Of a stretch of 64,000 nucleotides of DNA, positions 34,396 through 43,430 are shown piece after piece (position 1 is the stretch's first letter; every line of letters begins with the position of its first letter). Under the pieces are notes generated by a model. The model searched no databases, was not told the origin of the DNA, and was given only the letters and a program-made list of their open reading frames with translations. Both the position numbers and the translations under genes were made by a program. The stretch covers positions 1,426,001 through 1,490,000 of the forward strand of contig NC_012587.1 in the NCBI RefSeq assembly GCF_000018545.1. The letters are read 5' to 3'. Source of the DNA: Sinorhizobium fredii NGR234 (GTDB lineage Bacteria; Pseudomonadota; Alphaproteobacteria; Rhizobiales; Rhizobiaceae).

Positions 34396-34795
34396 TCTAT
34401 CTCTTTGATTTGACAGCAACATCGCTGAAAAACGCCACGGCTTTTGCTTTTCGCCTGGAAGCCCTGGTGCGGTAGTCTAAAACCTTTCTGAAGACGGCAG
34501 TTTCCGAAAAAAATGTCGAACTTGGGCACCTCTCAAAACCGCAAAATGTTGGCATTTATACTGACGTGAACAAAATGAAGTGGTAGCCGAAGCAAGAGCC
34601 GGCGTTGCCCCAAACCTGCTGCTTTATCTTCCGGATGCAGCTCTTCCCCAGCGCCGCCAGCCACCTGGATAGGCGGCCAGGGAGTGTAAGAATCGGAAAC
34701 ACTTTGTGACTAAGTCACTCCGAATACTACGTTTTTCTGTCTTGTCAGGCGAATGGTCATCACGGATATTGGCGGCCTATGAGAGGTACGCGATC
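34396..34795. other. Intergenic region after tRNA-Arg
   Basis: No gene is seen here. It is AT-richer than its surroundings. GTGACTAAGTCAC (34703-34715) is a near-perfect palindrome within 100 bp of the next start and might be an operator. Confidence 0.35.
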
Positions 34796-35197
34796 ATGAT
34801 CAGAATGATTTGTGACCCGGCCGAGCTGGCGGGCGAGGACATCACGGGCAAATACATTCTGCGGAAGCTGAACTATCACTGGTTCGCCTACGGCAAGGCC
34901 GCCATCGTCACCGCGTGCAAGGGGGCCATTCTGCACCTCGACCGCGAAGAGACTGTTTATTCGGAAAGGTGGGGCCGCCGTGCCTATACCGGCACCGGAA
35001 AACGTTATCCAGGCGGCATCTGCCCGATCTCGGCCGTCGCCTGCATCTGTGACACGCCAGACGATGTCAACGCTGTCATCCAGCTGGATGTCGAAGCGCA
35101 GGAGGAATTCTATCAACTGATCGCCAAGGCTGAAGCCAGAGTTCATGCTCTGGCCGCCTCCTCGCAGAACAGCTTCTTTCTGGCGGCCGCCGAATAA
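34796..35197 (+). CDS. Hypothetical protein
   Basis: This 133-residue soluble protein (MIRMICDPAELAGEDITGKY...) has no signal peptide. It has three cysteines in the middle (GGICPISAVACICDTP), possibly metal-binding but without a known pattern. The ATG at 34796 follows GAGAGG; the frame extends upstream to 34706 without a better site. The family is not recognised. Confidence 0.65.
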   Translation: MIRMICDPAELAGEDITGKYILRKLNYHWFAYGKAAIVTACKGAILHLDREETVYSERWGRRAYTGTGKRYPGGICPISAVACICDTPDDVNAVIQLDVEAQEEFYQLIAKAEARVHALAASSQNSFFLAAAE

Positions 35198-35322
35198 GGT
35201 TTGGCGAGCGCGACTGCGTCCTTTTATTGCCCATTCTCAAAAGAGCCAGGACATTTTCATCCACGTCGCCTCACGCGCCGCAGCGGGCGAGAACTACGGC
35301 ATGCTCGCCGGCGCGGGGAAGC

Positions 35323-36483
35323 TCACCTCAAATTGCTCTTCGGAAACAGCACGCGATCGGGTTTTGCATTCATTCGCGCCAACATTTCCTTGATCAAGCG
35401 CGTCTTGGTGCGCCCCGCTTCCTTCGGCGGCACGAGGTAGCGCACGATGGCCTCGAGCCAGGTATTTTCGCTGACGCGAAAATGGACCACCGGGTGCTCC
35501 TTCACTTCGAGTTCGTCCACAGGCGTTTTCGATAGGATGTGCTTATAGACCTTCACCTTCTGGCTCATGATGTCGCCGATCTGCTCTTCCACGACCTCTC
35601 TCATCGTTTGCGCCACGAATTCCAGATCGCTTTCATAGGCGAGTTGGAACTTGATTTCGTTCCAGACATAGGGAAACAGCGGCCAGGAATAGTTGAAGAC
35701 CGGCGTGTTAAACACGGTGGAGTTCGGAAACTTGATGATGCGTCCGCTCGGATGATCGGTCCAAAGATGTTCGCCGCCGAATTCCCATAACGTCGTGTCG
35801 AGATAGCTGACATCCACGACATCGCCATGGGCATCGCCGATGCGAATGCGGTCGCCTACGCGATAAGGCGCCCTGGCCAGAATGTAAATCCAGGCAATGA
35901 AACTGGAGATCGGCATTTGCAGCGCAAAGCCGAGAACCAATGAAATCAGGCCGAGCGAAACAACCGCGGCGTACCAGTTCACAAATAGAACTGAAATCGC
36001 CACGAAGACGATGGCGACGACGACGACCAATCGAAAAATACGTTTCAGGTTGAAACGCGAAACACGATTGGGAATTCGGCCGATGAGAAAGACTTCGATA
36101 ACATTCGCCACGGTCAGCAAAACGAAAATCAGAAGGCCGCCCTTGACGTAGTTCAGCACGCGAACGCGCAAAGGCGCGTCAAACCATTCCAAACGCCAAT
36201 TGATCAGGACTTGGATGCCAAATAGCAGCAGGGCGGCGGCAGCGAAGCCGACCGTCCACCAGAGCTCCCCCTTGCGAAGGCTGAAGCGGAATTTTTCCTC
36301 GGGCTTTTTCGCCTTCTGCTGCATGCTTTTTGGATCAGCAGTTTGTTGCGCGGCCCGTTCGAGCCGGGAAAGGTTCTCCTGTTCCTTGTCGCGTCGTTCC
36401 ATGGGTTCAACCCGATGTGGCGATCCATCCCACCCCGGGCCTTCTCGTTCCTCGACGGCTGCATTCCAGTGACGCCTTGCCAT
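35323..36483 (-). CDS. MscS-family mechanosensitive ion channel
   Basis: This 386-residue protein has a charged N-terminal segment and several membrane helices from about residue 75 to 215. The pore-lining helix is of the MscS type (SLGLISLVLGFALQMPISSFIAW), followed by the beta domain (YRVGDRIRIGDAHGDVVDVS, then TLWEFGGEHLWTDHPSGRIIKFPNS). It should act as a tension-gated release valve or ion channel in the inner membrane. The start may be the second Met at 36402. Confidence 0.9.
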   Translation of the reverse strand: MARRHWNAAVEEREGPGWDGSPHRVEPMERRDKEQENLSRLERAAQQTADPKSMQQKAKKPEEKFRFSLRKGELWWTVGFAAAALLLFGIQVLINWRLEWFDAPLRVRVLNYVKGGLLIFVLLTVANVIEVFLIGRIPNRVSRFNLKRIFRLVVVVAIVFVAISVLFVNWYAAVVSLGLISLVLGFALQMPISSFIAWIYILARAPYRVGDRIRIGDAHGDVVDVSYLDTTLWEFGGEHLWTDHPSGRIIKFPNSTVFNTPVFNYSWPLFPYVWNEIKFQLAYESDLEFVAQTMREVVEEQIGDIMSQKVKVYKHILSKTPVDELEVKEHPVVHFRVSENTWLEAIVRYLVPPKEAGRTKTRLIKEMLARMNAKPDRVLFPKSNLR

Positions 36484-36728
36484 CTTGCCAGGCTTGATGG
36501 ACAGTCCTTGGGGGCAAGTCCGTCGTCGTCTCGCGGGCCGATGTTTGCTCGAAATTCGTTCACACGGTCTAAGACAGCGAGTAATTTATAATATCCAACA
36601 TCGAACACCAAGTTTGGGCAGGCGTTCCATCCGAGATTGGCATGAGCGCATGATGTAGTGGGAGGAACTGGCGTTCACACCCGCTCGTGTGAGCGAGGCC
36701 AAAATTCGAGTCAAATTCTATACGCGCA

Positions 36729-37400
36729 TCAGGCCGCCTCGAGCCGGCTGAACCGAACCGGGATGAGTTGCCGCGTCTCGAACTGTCCTGCCGAATCCTT
36801 GTCGATGACCGTCAGCAACTGTTCTTCAGCGCCGACAGGCAGAACCAGGCGGCCCATTGGCTTGAGCTGCTCGAGCAAAGCGGGCGGTGCCTCCTCGGCC
36901 GCCGCGGTGACCAGGATCTTGTCGAATGGGGCTCGGTCGGGCCAGCCGCGAGACCCGTCGCCGACACGAATGCCGACATTTGATAGGCCGAGGCGATGCA
37001 GTAGAGCCTCGGCATGGGTGGCGAATTCCTCGATGATTTCGACGCTCCAAACCTGGCCGGCGAGTTCCGCGAGGATTGCGGTTTGGTAGCCGAGGCCGGT
37101 GCCGATCTCGAGCACGGCCTCATCCGGTTGGGGAGCAAGGAGATCGGTCATGAGGGCGACCATGAAGGGCTGCGACACGGTTTTGTCGAAGCCGATCGGC
37201 AGGGGCGTGTCCTGGTAGGCAAACGGCGCGGCTTGGGCGGGCACGAAGAGATGCCGGGGCACCCGCAGCATCGCTGCCATCACCCGTTCATCGAGCGCCG
37301 ACTTGCCCAGTTCTTCGCTGGCAAGGTCGGCATAGATTGCGATCACCTCGACCATGTGCCTGCGCAGGACCGCCAGATGCTCTTCATTCATTGGCTTCAT
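36729..37400 (-). CDS. pcm: Protein-L-isoaspartate O-methyltransferase
   Basis: This 223-residue SAM-dependent enzyme repairs isoaspartyl residues in aged proteins. Motif I is AVLEIGTGLGYQTAILAELA. The substrate-binding pre-motif is PLPIGFDKTVSQPFMVALM, and DKILVTAAAEEAPPALLEQL and GRLVLPVG follow. GAGGAG precedes the ATG at 37400. The frame opens farther upstream but without family sequence. The usual rhizobial pcm lies beside surE; here it does not, so this could be a second copy. Confidence 0.92.
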   Translation of the reverse strand: MKPMNEEHLAVLRRHMVEVIAIYADLASEELGKSALDERVMAAMLRVPRHLFVPAQAAPFAYQDTPLPIGFDKTVSQPFMVALMTDLLAPQPDEAVLEIGTGLGYQTAILAELAGQVWSVEIIEEFATHAEALLHRLGLSNVGIRVGDGSRGWPDRAPFDKILVTAAAEEAPPALLEQLKPMGRLVLPVGAEEQLLTVIDKDSAGQFETRQLIPVRFSRLEAA

Positions 37401-37557
37401 GAGGTGGGCTCTCCTCAGCCAGTTGGCCGCAGATAGGCCTCTCAACATTAAAGGCGCGCGGGTAGATAGCAAGTTCAAAAGGCGAACAGTGCTTAGCGTC
37501 CGGCGCCTCCTGCTCGGCTTCTTCGAGTTCGTCCGCGGCTGTGTCGTTCTAATCCGC

Positions 37558-38382
37558 TCAAGGCGAGTGAAGGGAGACACTTCTATTGGGCGACTCAAGA
37601 AAGCGGATGATGTCGCCGATCATGCGGACGTCCCAAAGATCGTTGTGTCCAGAACCGTCATAGACCAGCATCTGCTTGGGCTCCGGAGCGATTTGATAGA
37701 GAGCCTCACCCGAAGATAGCGGGATGATGGCGTCCCGGCGACCATGGATAAACAGCTTCGGCTGCTTCAGCTTCGCCATCCTTAGATCCGAGCGGAACGG
37801 ATCCTTGATGAGAAGGGCGACCGGAAGGAACGGGTAGTGCGCCTGCGCGAGCGAAAGGACCGATTGGAAGGCAGACACGAGGATGACGGCGAAGGCCGGT
37901 CTTTCCCCGGCCGTATTCACAGCGACGCCACTTCCCAGCGACTGGCCCAGTACCACGATCTCGTCGTCGGAGCGCGTCGAAAGCCAATCGTACGCAGCAA
38001 TGCCGTCGGTCAGTAGCCCGTCTTCGCTCGGCGTCCCGGTCGATCCTGGATAGCCGCGGTAGGAGATCGCGAGCAGACCGATGCCGCGCGCGGCCAGCGC
38101 CTGAGCGAAAAAGCCATAGTTGCTGACCCGATCGGCGTTTCCGAGAAAGAACAACACCGACGGCTGGCCGGGTTCGCCCTGGCTGTACAGTCCATGAAGC
38201 GTCTCTCCGTCTGGCGTACGGATGGAGACGTTCTCGCCCCAGCTCGCGTGCTCCGGAGGCGCTGCCGCGCTTGCGCCGGGGTAGAGGATGGCGCGCTGCG
38301 ACAGATACATCAGCCCGACAAGCGAAATGTAGGCGGAGACCACCGCCAGGGGAATGACCAACAGGAGTTTCGTGGCACTCAC
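37558..38382 (-). CDS. Alpha/beta hydrolase, membrane-anchored (BEM46-like)
   Basis: This 274-residue protein has an N-terminal membrane helix (LLLVIPLAVVSAYISLVGLMY). The hydrolase fold has SYRGYPGSTGTPSEDGL, the nucleophile elbow VLGQSLGSGVA, the acid in FIHGRRDAIIPLSSG and His in DGSGHNDLW. This is the pattern of the BEM46/ABHD13-like group. Substrate unknown. The start codon is GTG. Confidence 0.87.
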   Translation of the reverse strand: MSATKLLLVIPLAVVSAYISLVGLMYLSQRAILYPGASAAAPPEHASWGENVSIRTPDGETLHGLYSQGEPGQPSVLFFLGNADRVSNYGFFAQALAARGIGLLAISYRGYPGSTGTPSEDGLLTDGIAAYDWLSTRSDDEIVVLGQSLGSGVAVNTAGERPAFAVILVSAFQSVLSLAQAHYPFLPVALLIKDPFRSDLRMAKLKQPKLFIHGRRDAIIPLSSGEALYQIAPEPKQMLVYDGSGHNDLWDVRMIGDIIRFLESPNRSVSLHSP

Positions 38383-38450
38383 AGCATCATGTCCGCCCGT
38401 GCGCGTCCGCCCAATATTCAGAACCCGTCTACGCCGTCCTCCATCGTGAA

Positions 38451-38915
38451 CTAATTTTCGGCGGGCCAGTCGGGCAGCAGGGTAATGCCAAATTTCCGAG
38501 AAGCCGACTGGAGGCGGTCAACTTCCTCCTGTGTCGGTGGCACGATCGCTTCGCCTTGACGGAATTCGTGGCCGGCTTCCTCCAGGAACTTATCGAAGAT
38601 CGCGGGCGTATCAATCAGGATATAGCGTGCCGACCCGCCGCTCACATTCATCAGTTGATGCGGCACGCCGCGCTGGAGAAAGATGCTTTGGCCAGCGGTC
38701 AGTTGGCGTGGCTCTCCGGCGACCACGGCGGTCAGCTCGCCCTCGATGACGTAGATGGTTTCATCGTCGTCGGCGTGAACGTGAATCGGCGTCTTCGTGT
38801 TTCCCTCGCTGATGTTTTCGAGGAGGCAGAACTGACCATTGGTTTGCCTGCCGGACAGCAGGGGCTTCATGATCACGCCAGCCAGAACAAACGCTTTCGT
38901 TTCCGTGCTGCCCAT
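38451..38915 (-). CDS. Cupin-domain protein
   Basis: This 154-residue single-cupin protein has motif 1 as TPIHVHADDDETIYVIEGEL and motif 2 as GQSIFLQRGVPHQLMNVS, so the metal-binding His/His/Glu/His set is present. The C-terminal helix region resembles quercetin 2,3-dioxygenase-like cupins. The ATG at 38915 follows AAGGA; the frame opens about 50 bp earlier. Substrate unknown. Confidence 0.85.
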   Translation of the reverse strand: MGSTETKAFVLAGVIMKPLLSGRQTNGQFCLLENISEGNTKTPIHVHADDDETIYVIEGELTAVVAGEPRQLTAGQSIFLQRGVPHQLMNVSGGSARYILIDTPAIFDKFLEEAGHEFRQGEAIVPPTQEEVDRLQSASRKFGITLLPDWPAEN

Positions 38916-39083
38916 AGCGGCCATCCTTGTTCGAGTTGCGAAATTTCGTTCAGCCAGAAGCCGCATGGCTGGGAGTCTGGCCGGAATGGAGAGAAGCTTA
39001 TCGTCAAGGACGAGATCGGCGTGGCGCGCTGCTGGTGGTCGTTGCCGGTTCGATTGCGGGCGGGCCCAGCCCCCCGGCCGGTG

Positions 39084-39266
39084 TTACATTGCCCCGCCGG
39101 TCACCGGGTTGACCTTCGGCTTTTCGCTGCTGTCCTTCGCGCCGGAAGGTTGAACCAGCGGGGGCGCAATGGAATCCTTGTCCACATGCCTCCGTCGCTC
39201 GGCAGGCGGGTGCACGTCTTTGGGGTTTTTCTGCTCGGGTTCGGCATTCGTATTTTTGATGGCCAT
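39084..39266 (-). CDS. Small hydrophilic hypothetical protein
   Basis: This 60-residue, Pro/Lys/Asp-rich, probably disordered protein starts MAIKNTNAEPEQKNPKDVHP. GAAGGAG about 8 bases before the ATG at 39266 argues for real translation. No membrane segment and no recognised family. It lies 49 bp downstream of a small membrane-protein gene on the same strand. Confidence 0.6.
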   Translation of the reverse strand: MAIKNTNAEPEQKNPKDVHPPAERRRHVDKDSIAPPLVQPSGAKDSSEKPKVNPVTGGAM

Positions 39267-39315
39267 CGGATTTCTCCTTCGCAAGCGAAACGAAGAGAAG
39301 TCCGTGAGGTTCCGC

Positions 39316-39591
39316 TTACGGGTTGCCTTGCTCCTTCTTTGCCGGCGCTCGCCGCTCGAGGAGTTGCTGGAAGATGTCCGCCTGTCGCTCCGTTGCGGCA
39401 CGGATGGCAACCAGGTGATCGAGCATCCCGCCGAAGGCAACCAGGACCAGCCCGCCGGCAATTGTCGCGATCGCCCAGGGAAGAACGGCAAGCAGGGTCC
39501 TGACATCGGGCGAGGGCATCAGCATTGTCGCCAGCACGACGAGCGTGCCGATGACGATAGCGCCTCCGAGAAATTCGAGAAACTTTCCCAT
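39316..39591 (-). CDS. Small inner-membrane protein
   Basis: This 91-residue protein has two membrane helices (FLGGAIVIGTLVVLATMLM and LLAVLPWAIATIAGGLVLVAF) and a charged C-terminal helix (residues about 62-91). The ribosome site is AAGG directly before the ATG. Family not recognised. Confidence 0.65.
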   Translation of the reverse strand: MGKFLEFLGGAIVIGTLVVLATMLMPSPDVRTLLAVLPWAIATIAGGLVLVAFGGMLDHLVAIRAATERQADIFQQLLERRAPAKKEQGNP

Positions 39592-39602
39592 CCTTGGCTC
39601 CC

Positions 39603-39707
39603 CTACTGCATGTCTCGTTGGATCGACGTCGACTTAAGGACAAAGACATGCCGCAATTCAAAGCGCTCCAGCGACCTTTGCGCGCCTGTAAGGCCCGCGG
39701 CGCTGTA
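39603..39707. repeat. RIME-type palindromic intergenic repeat, copy 2
   Basis: This is a close relative of the element at 24557-24660, same orientation and length. The inner palindrome differs (GCGCGCC/GGCCCGC) but the pairing is largely kept, as expected for a repeat whose structure matters. Confidence 0.8.
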
Positions 39708-39866
39708 GGTCGTTGCCCAGCCCGACTCGCTGCACCCGCATCCGCTGCATGATTCCTCAATTGCGCTACAATTCAAAGTGCTGCGGCGCTCGGGTTCCGC
39801 GTCCGCCCGGAAGTGCTGGCTGTCGAGGAGCTTTGGCTGCGCAGACCACTGCCCGGCCATGCGCCA

Positions 39867-39888
39867 GAAAAAAACCCGGCAGGGCCGG
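39867..39888 (-). terminator. Rho-independent terminator of the porin gene
   Basis: On the minus strand CCCGGC / GCCGGG is followed by seven T, 29 bases after the stop of the outer-membrane protein gene. Confidence 0.85.
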
Positions 39889-39916
39889 GGTTCAAGATCG
39901 GGAAGCAATAGGAGAC

Positions 39917-40567
39917 TCAGAATTTGACGCCGACGCCCACTGTGAACTGATGCTGGTCGAGATCGACATCGACGCCGCCGACGTCCTTGTCGCCGAAATC
40001 ATTGTAGCGATACTCGGCGCGGCCGAACATGCTGTTGGTGAAGGCGTAGTCGATGCCGCCGCCGATCGTCCAGCCGTTGAAGGTCTCCTTCTCCTTCGGC
40101 GCCCCGGCCACGTCGACGAATCCGCGCGTCACCGCCCAGCCGCCGGTGCCATAAAGAAGAGCCTTCTCGTTGAGCGTATAACCGACCCGCCCGCGAACCG
40201 ATCCGGAGACATCGGTGCCGACCTCCGTGCTCGCACCGAAGACCGTGAAGCTCTTGTCGTTCCAGTTGTAGCTGACGTCTCCCTCGACCCCGACGACCCA
40301 GTCGCCCATCTGATAATTGTAGCCGGCGAAGGCACCGAAAAGTCCGCCGCTGAAATCTTCCGAGGCGCTGGCGCCGGGAACGCTGAGATCGCTGTTCAGC
40401 CATCCGCCACCGCCCTGCAGGCCGACATAGCCGCCGGTCCAAACGAAGGTGGGCGTCGTCTCGAGGATGGCCGGGGCCGGTTCCGGAGCTTCGGTGATGT
40501 CTGCCGCGTAGGTTGGGCCGGCGGCCAGGGAGGCGCCGAACATTGCAACAAGCACGTTTCTGATCAT
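39917..40567 (-). CDS. Outer-membrane beta-barrel protein (Omp25/31 porin-like family)
   Basis: This 216-residue protein has a signal peptide ending AAGPTYAA. An eight-stranded barrel pattern follows: FVWTGGYVGLQGGGGW, GLFGAFAGYNYQMGDWVVGVEGD, GSVRGRVGYTLNEKALLYGTGGWA, GWTIGGGIDYAFT and MFGRAEYRYNDFG. It ends with the outer-membrane insertion signature FTVGVGVKF (C-terminal Phe). The family is abundant in Rhizobiales. AGGAGG precedes the ATG at 40567. Confidence 0.92.
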   Translation of the reverse strand: MIRNVLVAMFGASLAAGPTYAADITEAPEPAPAILETTPTFVWTGGYVGLQGGGGWLNSDLSVPGASASEDFSGGLFGAFAGYNYQMGDWVVGVEGDVSYNWNDKSFTVFGASTEVGTDVSGSVRGRVGYTLNEKALLYGTGGWAVTRGFVDVAGAPKEKETFNGWTIGGGIDYAFTNSMFGRAEYRYNDFGDKDVGGVDVDLDQHQFTVGVGVKF

Positions 40568-40664
40568 CACAGATGCCTCCTGTTGTCCGACCATCAGAGT
40601 AGCAACTAATCGGGAACAAGTCTGCGAAAAATGGCGCTTTTCGGACTCACTTGCGCGTGCGGCG

Positions 40665-40699
40665 AAAAAAACAGGCCGGCGGATTTCGTCCAGCCGGCC
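40665..40699 (-). terminator. Terminator-like hairpin with no assigned gene
   Basis: On the minus strand GGCCGGC / GCCGGCC is followed by TGTTTTTTT. It lies upstream of the porin gene and no minus-strand gene ends here. It may end a small RNA started in the gap before 40816, or be the end of leftward transcription from the regulator region. Confidence 0.55.
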
Positions 40700-40815
40700 C
40701 GCCCGAAAAGTCGCGGAAAAGGGGAACGTCTCTCGCGGGGCTTGGAGGCCACGAGAAGAGACCGATTGCTTCCCGATAATGCCCGAACGCGGTTTTCCGC
40801 GTTGACAGACCGCGC

Positions 40816-41847
40816 ATGAAATTTGACATTATGCGCATGTCAGCGAAAACCGAAAAGAGCGCTCCGATTGAAGTGGTCGTGGTGGTTCTGCCCGAATCCT
40901 CCATCATGTCGCTCGCCTCCGTGCTCGATCCGATGCGTGCCGCGAACCGCGTCGCCGGCCGGCCGGTGTTTCGCTGGCGCCTTCTCTCCGGCGACGGCGA
41001 GGCGGTGAAGTTGACCTGCGACATTCCGATCCCGGTCGACGGCCGGTTTTCGCCGCCGCTTGACGGTGATCTTCTCCTCGTTATCGGCGGCTTCAATCTT
41101 TACCGGCACGCCGGCAAACGATTTCTCGCCGCCCTGCAGGAATGCGCCCGCCATTTCGACATCGTCGCCGGCATCGAGTCGGGCTGCTGGCTGCTTGGCC
41201 GGTCCGGATTGCTGAATGGCCGCAAGGCGACGGCCCATTGGGAGGAACTCGAGGACTTCAGTCAGACGTTTCCCGGGCTGACGGTGATCGGCGATCGCTT
41301 CGTGACGGACGGCAAATACTGGACCTCGGGCGGCGCTTCGCCAACCTTCGACATGATGCTGCATCTGATTGCCGAGCGGCTGGGGCCGGCCTTGGCGCTC
41401 GACGTCGCGAGCATCTTCGTCTACGACCAGATGCACAGCCCGACCGATGTTCAGCCTTTCGTTTCGCTCGGGCGTATCGAGGCGCGCGATCCCGAGCTTG
41501 CCGGAGCCATAAGGCTGATGGAGCGCACCCTGGAGCGGCCGATGACGGTCGCGGCACTGGCGCGGCGGCTCGCCATCTCGCAGCGCAAGCTCGAATTGCT
41601 CTTCGCAAGAGCCCTGTCGATCAGCCCGGGCGCGTACTATCTGCGACTGAGATTGCAGGTCGCCCATCGGCTTGTGCGCGATTCCGGCATCCCGATGCGC
41701 GATATCGCACTGCGCTGCGGCTTCGACAGCCTGTCGGCCTTCTCACGGGCCTATCGACGTGAATATGGGGCGAGTCCATTGAAGATGCGCGGCGCCAACC
41801 GCGCTGCGAGCAGTCGAGCAGAGAGCAGCTCCTTATCGCCAGCGTGA
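40816..41847 (+). CDS. GlxA-family transcriptional regulator (DJ-1/PfpI-like plus AraC HTH)
   Basis: This protein of up to 343 residues has an N-terminal DJ-1/PfpI-like domain (VVVLPESSIMSLASVLDPMR through GIESGCWLLGRSGLL, residues about 18-200). A C-terminal AraC/XylS helix-turn-helix pair follows (MTVAALARRLAISQRKLELL; IPMRDIALRCGFDSLSAFSRAYR). The closest described relatives are choline/betaine-type GlxA/GbdR regulators. In-frame ATG codons at 40816, 40831 and 40837 compete, and none has a good ribosome site. TTGACA at 40802-40807 is a probable -35 box. Confidence 0.9.
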   Translation: MKFDIMRMSAKTEKSAPIEVVVVVLPESSIMSLASVLDPMRAANRVAGRPVFRWRLLSGDGEAVKLTCDIPIPVDGRFSPPLDGDLLLVIGGFNLYRHAGKRFLAALQECARHFDIVAGIESGCWLLGRSGLLNGRKATAHWEELEDFSQTFPGLTVIGDRFVTDGKYWTSGGASPTFDMMLHLIAERLGPALALDVASIFVYDQMHSPTDVQPFVSLGRIEARDPELAGAIRLMERTLERPMTVAALARRLAISQRKLELLFARALSISPGAYYLRLRLQVAHRLVRDSGIPMRDIALRCGFDSLSAFSRAYRREYGASPLKMRGANRAASSRAESSSLSPA

Positions 41848-41853
41848 CGTGAT

Positions 41854-42156
41854 TCACTTTCGGGCGTGTGGCCCTGCAGAACCGGCCAGCGCGCAGGCCT
41901 CTTCGAATTCCTTGACGGTTTCCGGCGCGTTGTCCTCCGGCAGCACCGCGTCGGCGACCTCTTCCGCCGCCGCCTCATCCTCGTAGACGTAGGACTGGAT
42001 GTAGTAGGCGATGTTACCCTTCCACACCTTGCGACCGTCGATCTGCTGGCAGGCGATGGCGGTCTCGAAATCCGTCTGAAGGTCATCGACGCTGGCCGTG
42101 GCCGAAGCGCCACCGGAAGGTGCCACGAGCGAGGCAATCAGCAAGGCGGTGAACAT
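41854..42156 (-). CDS. Small secreted hypothetical protein
   Basis: This 100-residue protein has an N-terminal signal peptide (MFTALLIASLVAPSGGASA). The mature part is acidic, with two cysteines (ETAIACQQIDG and FEEACALAG). GGAGG lies 9 bases before the ATG. Family not recognised. It ends 6 bases after the GlxA-type gene stop (convergent). Confidence 0.65.
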   Translation of the reverse strand: MFTALLIASLVAPSGGASATASVDDLQTDFETAIACQQIDGRKVWKGNIAYYIQSYVYEDEAAAEEVADAVLPEDNAPETVKEFEEACALAGSAGPHARK

Positions 42157-42379
42157 GGCGGCAGGCCTCCCGATGGGTCGACAAGGAAACTGCCGGTCCG
42201 TTTCCTTGGTCTCACTTGATAGAGGGCGAATCTGCTCCGAACGAAAGGGGTATTCTCGCAATATTGATTTTTGTTGGTTCGCCGATGTGTTTAAGCCACA
42301 GTCTTGCCCCACCGCGCCGCGGCGTGCGCGACCAGAAGGGCAGAGCCCTCCGCTGAACTCAGCGAAGGGCCCTGGGTTC

Positions 42380-42787
42380 TTACCGGACGACCTGAACGAC
42401 TGTGTAGGTCTTCGGATCGACGATAACACGCTGCTGATTGACGACCGCATACGCATAGGCCGGATTCTCCGGAATAGGCGTCAGGACAACCGTGCGCGGC
42501 AACGGTCGGCCGACGGCGATCTGCTCCTTGATCATGACGGTGTCGGCCGGCATCGGCTGCTGCTGCACATAGGTCGTAACCTGTTGCGGCGGCGGTGCGA
42601 TCACCGCACCGGCAACCAGCCCAACGGCGCCACCGATGGCAGCACCGACCGGGCCGCCCACAATGGCGCCAGTAACAGCGCCACCCGCGGCACCCGTTAC
42701 CGCGCCTTGATTGCTGTCATTCGCAATGGCGGGTGCGGCAAAGATGCCGGTCGCGATCGCTGTGGCAATGATGATCTTGACATTCAT
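42380..42787 (-). CDS. DUF1236-like exported protein with glycine zipper
   Basis: This 135-residue protein has a signal peptide (IIIATAIATGIFAAPAIA) and a glycine-zipper segment (GAAGGAVTGAIVGGPVGAAIG) that could insert in a membrane. The DUF1236-type C-terminus has VMIKEQIAVGRPLPRTVVLTPIPENPAYAYAVVN. The ATG at 42787 follows AAGGGAG. DUF1236 proteins are common in Rhizobiales and of unknown function. Confidence 0.82.
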   Translation of the reverse strand: MNVKIIIATAIATGIFAAPAIANDSNQGAVTGAAGGAVTGAIVGGPVGAAIGGAVGLVAGAVIAPPPQQVTTYVQQQPMPADTVMIKEQIAVGRPLPRTVVLTPIPENPAYAYAVVNQQRVIVDPKTYTVVQVVR

Positions 42788-43003
42788 CTGTCGTACTCCC
42801 TTGCTATACGTAGGGTACAACGCCACGAAATTTGATTTGTTCCTAAATTCGACTTTCACGTTTCATGCTATGTCTGATGATAACGTAATGTTTCATCAAT
42901 GAAATCTTGTGAATACTGATTGAGGCCCGTGACATCCGTACGTTACACTCAGCGGCTGTACCGCGCCCATTCGTGTGCCAGTGGCCGCCGAGTTTCGGCG
43001 AGG

Positions 43004-43174
43004 CTATCGCGGGGATATCGGCTTTCGCGCGAGTTCAATTGCTGAGGGTTCGGTTTCGGCCCATTCGGCGACCGCGATCGCGGAGCCGAGTATGAGGACT
43101 GGCAGAGCGAGCGCGCCGAAGAACTTGAGCATCGGAAGCCACCGCGTGCGCTTGCCTTTCGGATCGTGAACCAT
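43004..43174 (-). CDS. Small single-span membrane protein (tentative)
   Basis: This 56-residue frame (MVHDPKGKRTRWLPML...) has a basic start, one membrane helix (FFGALALPVLILGSAIAVA) and a short acidic tail. The composition is that of a real small membrane protein, but the ribosome site (GAAAGAAG) is only fair. A longer start at 43195 is possible. Confidence 0.45.
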   Translation of the reverse strand: MVHDPKGKRTRWLPMLKFFGALALPVLILGSAIAVAEWAETEPSAIELARKPISPR

Positions 43175-43380
43175 CTTCTTTCCGCCATATCGCATCTGAA
43201 GAACGGAGGAGATGGAAGCAGAAAACCTTCGACCGGTCAGTCTCTTTGGGAACACGCTCTTCGGCGTTCCCGCCAATGCTTCGGTTCCGGCGCAAGCTTC
43301 TGACCTTGCGGTGCGCGGCTGCTGGGCAAGCGCCCGTGGCTGGTGGAGGGTCAGTTCGGACTGTTCCATTGCATTGCAGC

Positions 43381-43407
43381 GCGCGAGCCCTGGCTCAGGG
43401 CTCGCGC
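43381..43407. terminator. Strong hairpin downstream of aceA
   Basis: A perfect 12-bp stem (GCGCGAGCCCTG / CAGGGCTCGCGC, loop GCT) lies 24 bases after the aceA stop. There is no T run, so it may act as an mRNA-stabilising 3' end or a Rho-assisted terminator. Confidence 0.6.
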
Positions 43408-43430
43408 GCTGGCGATCTGTCATTCAAGAA

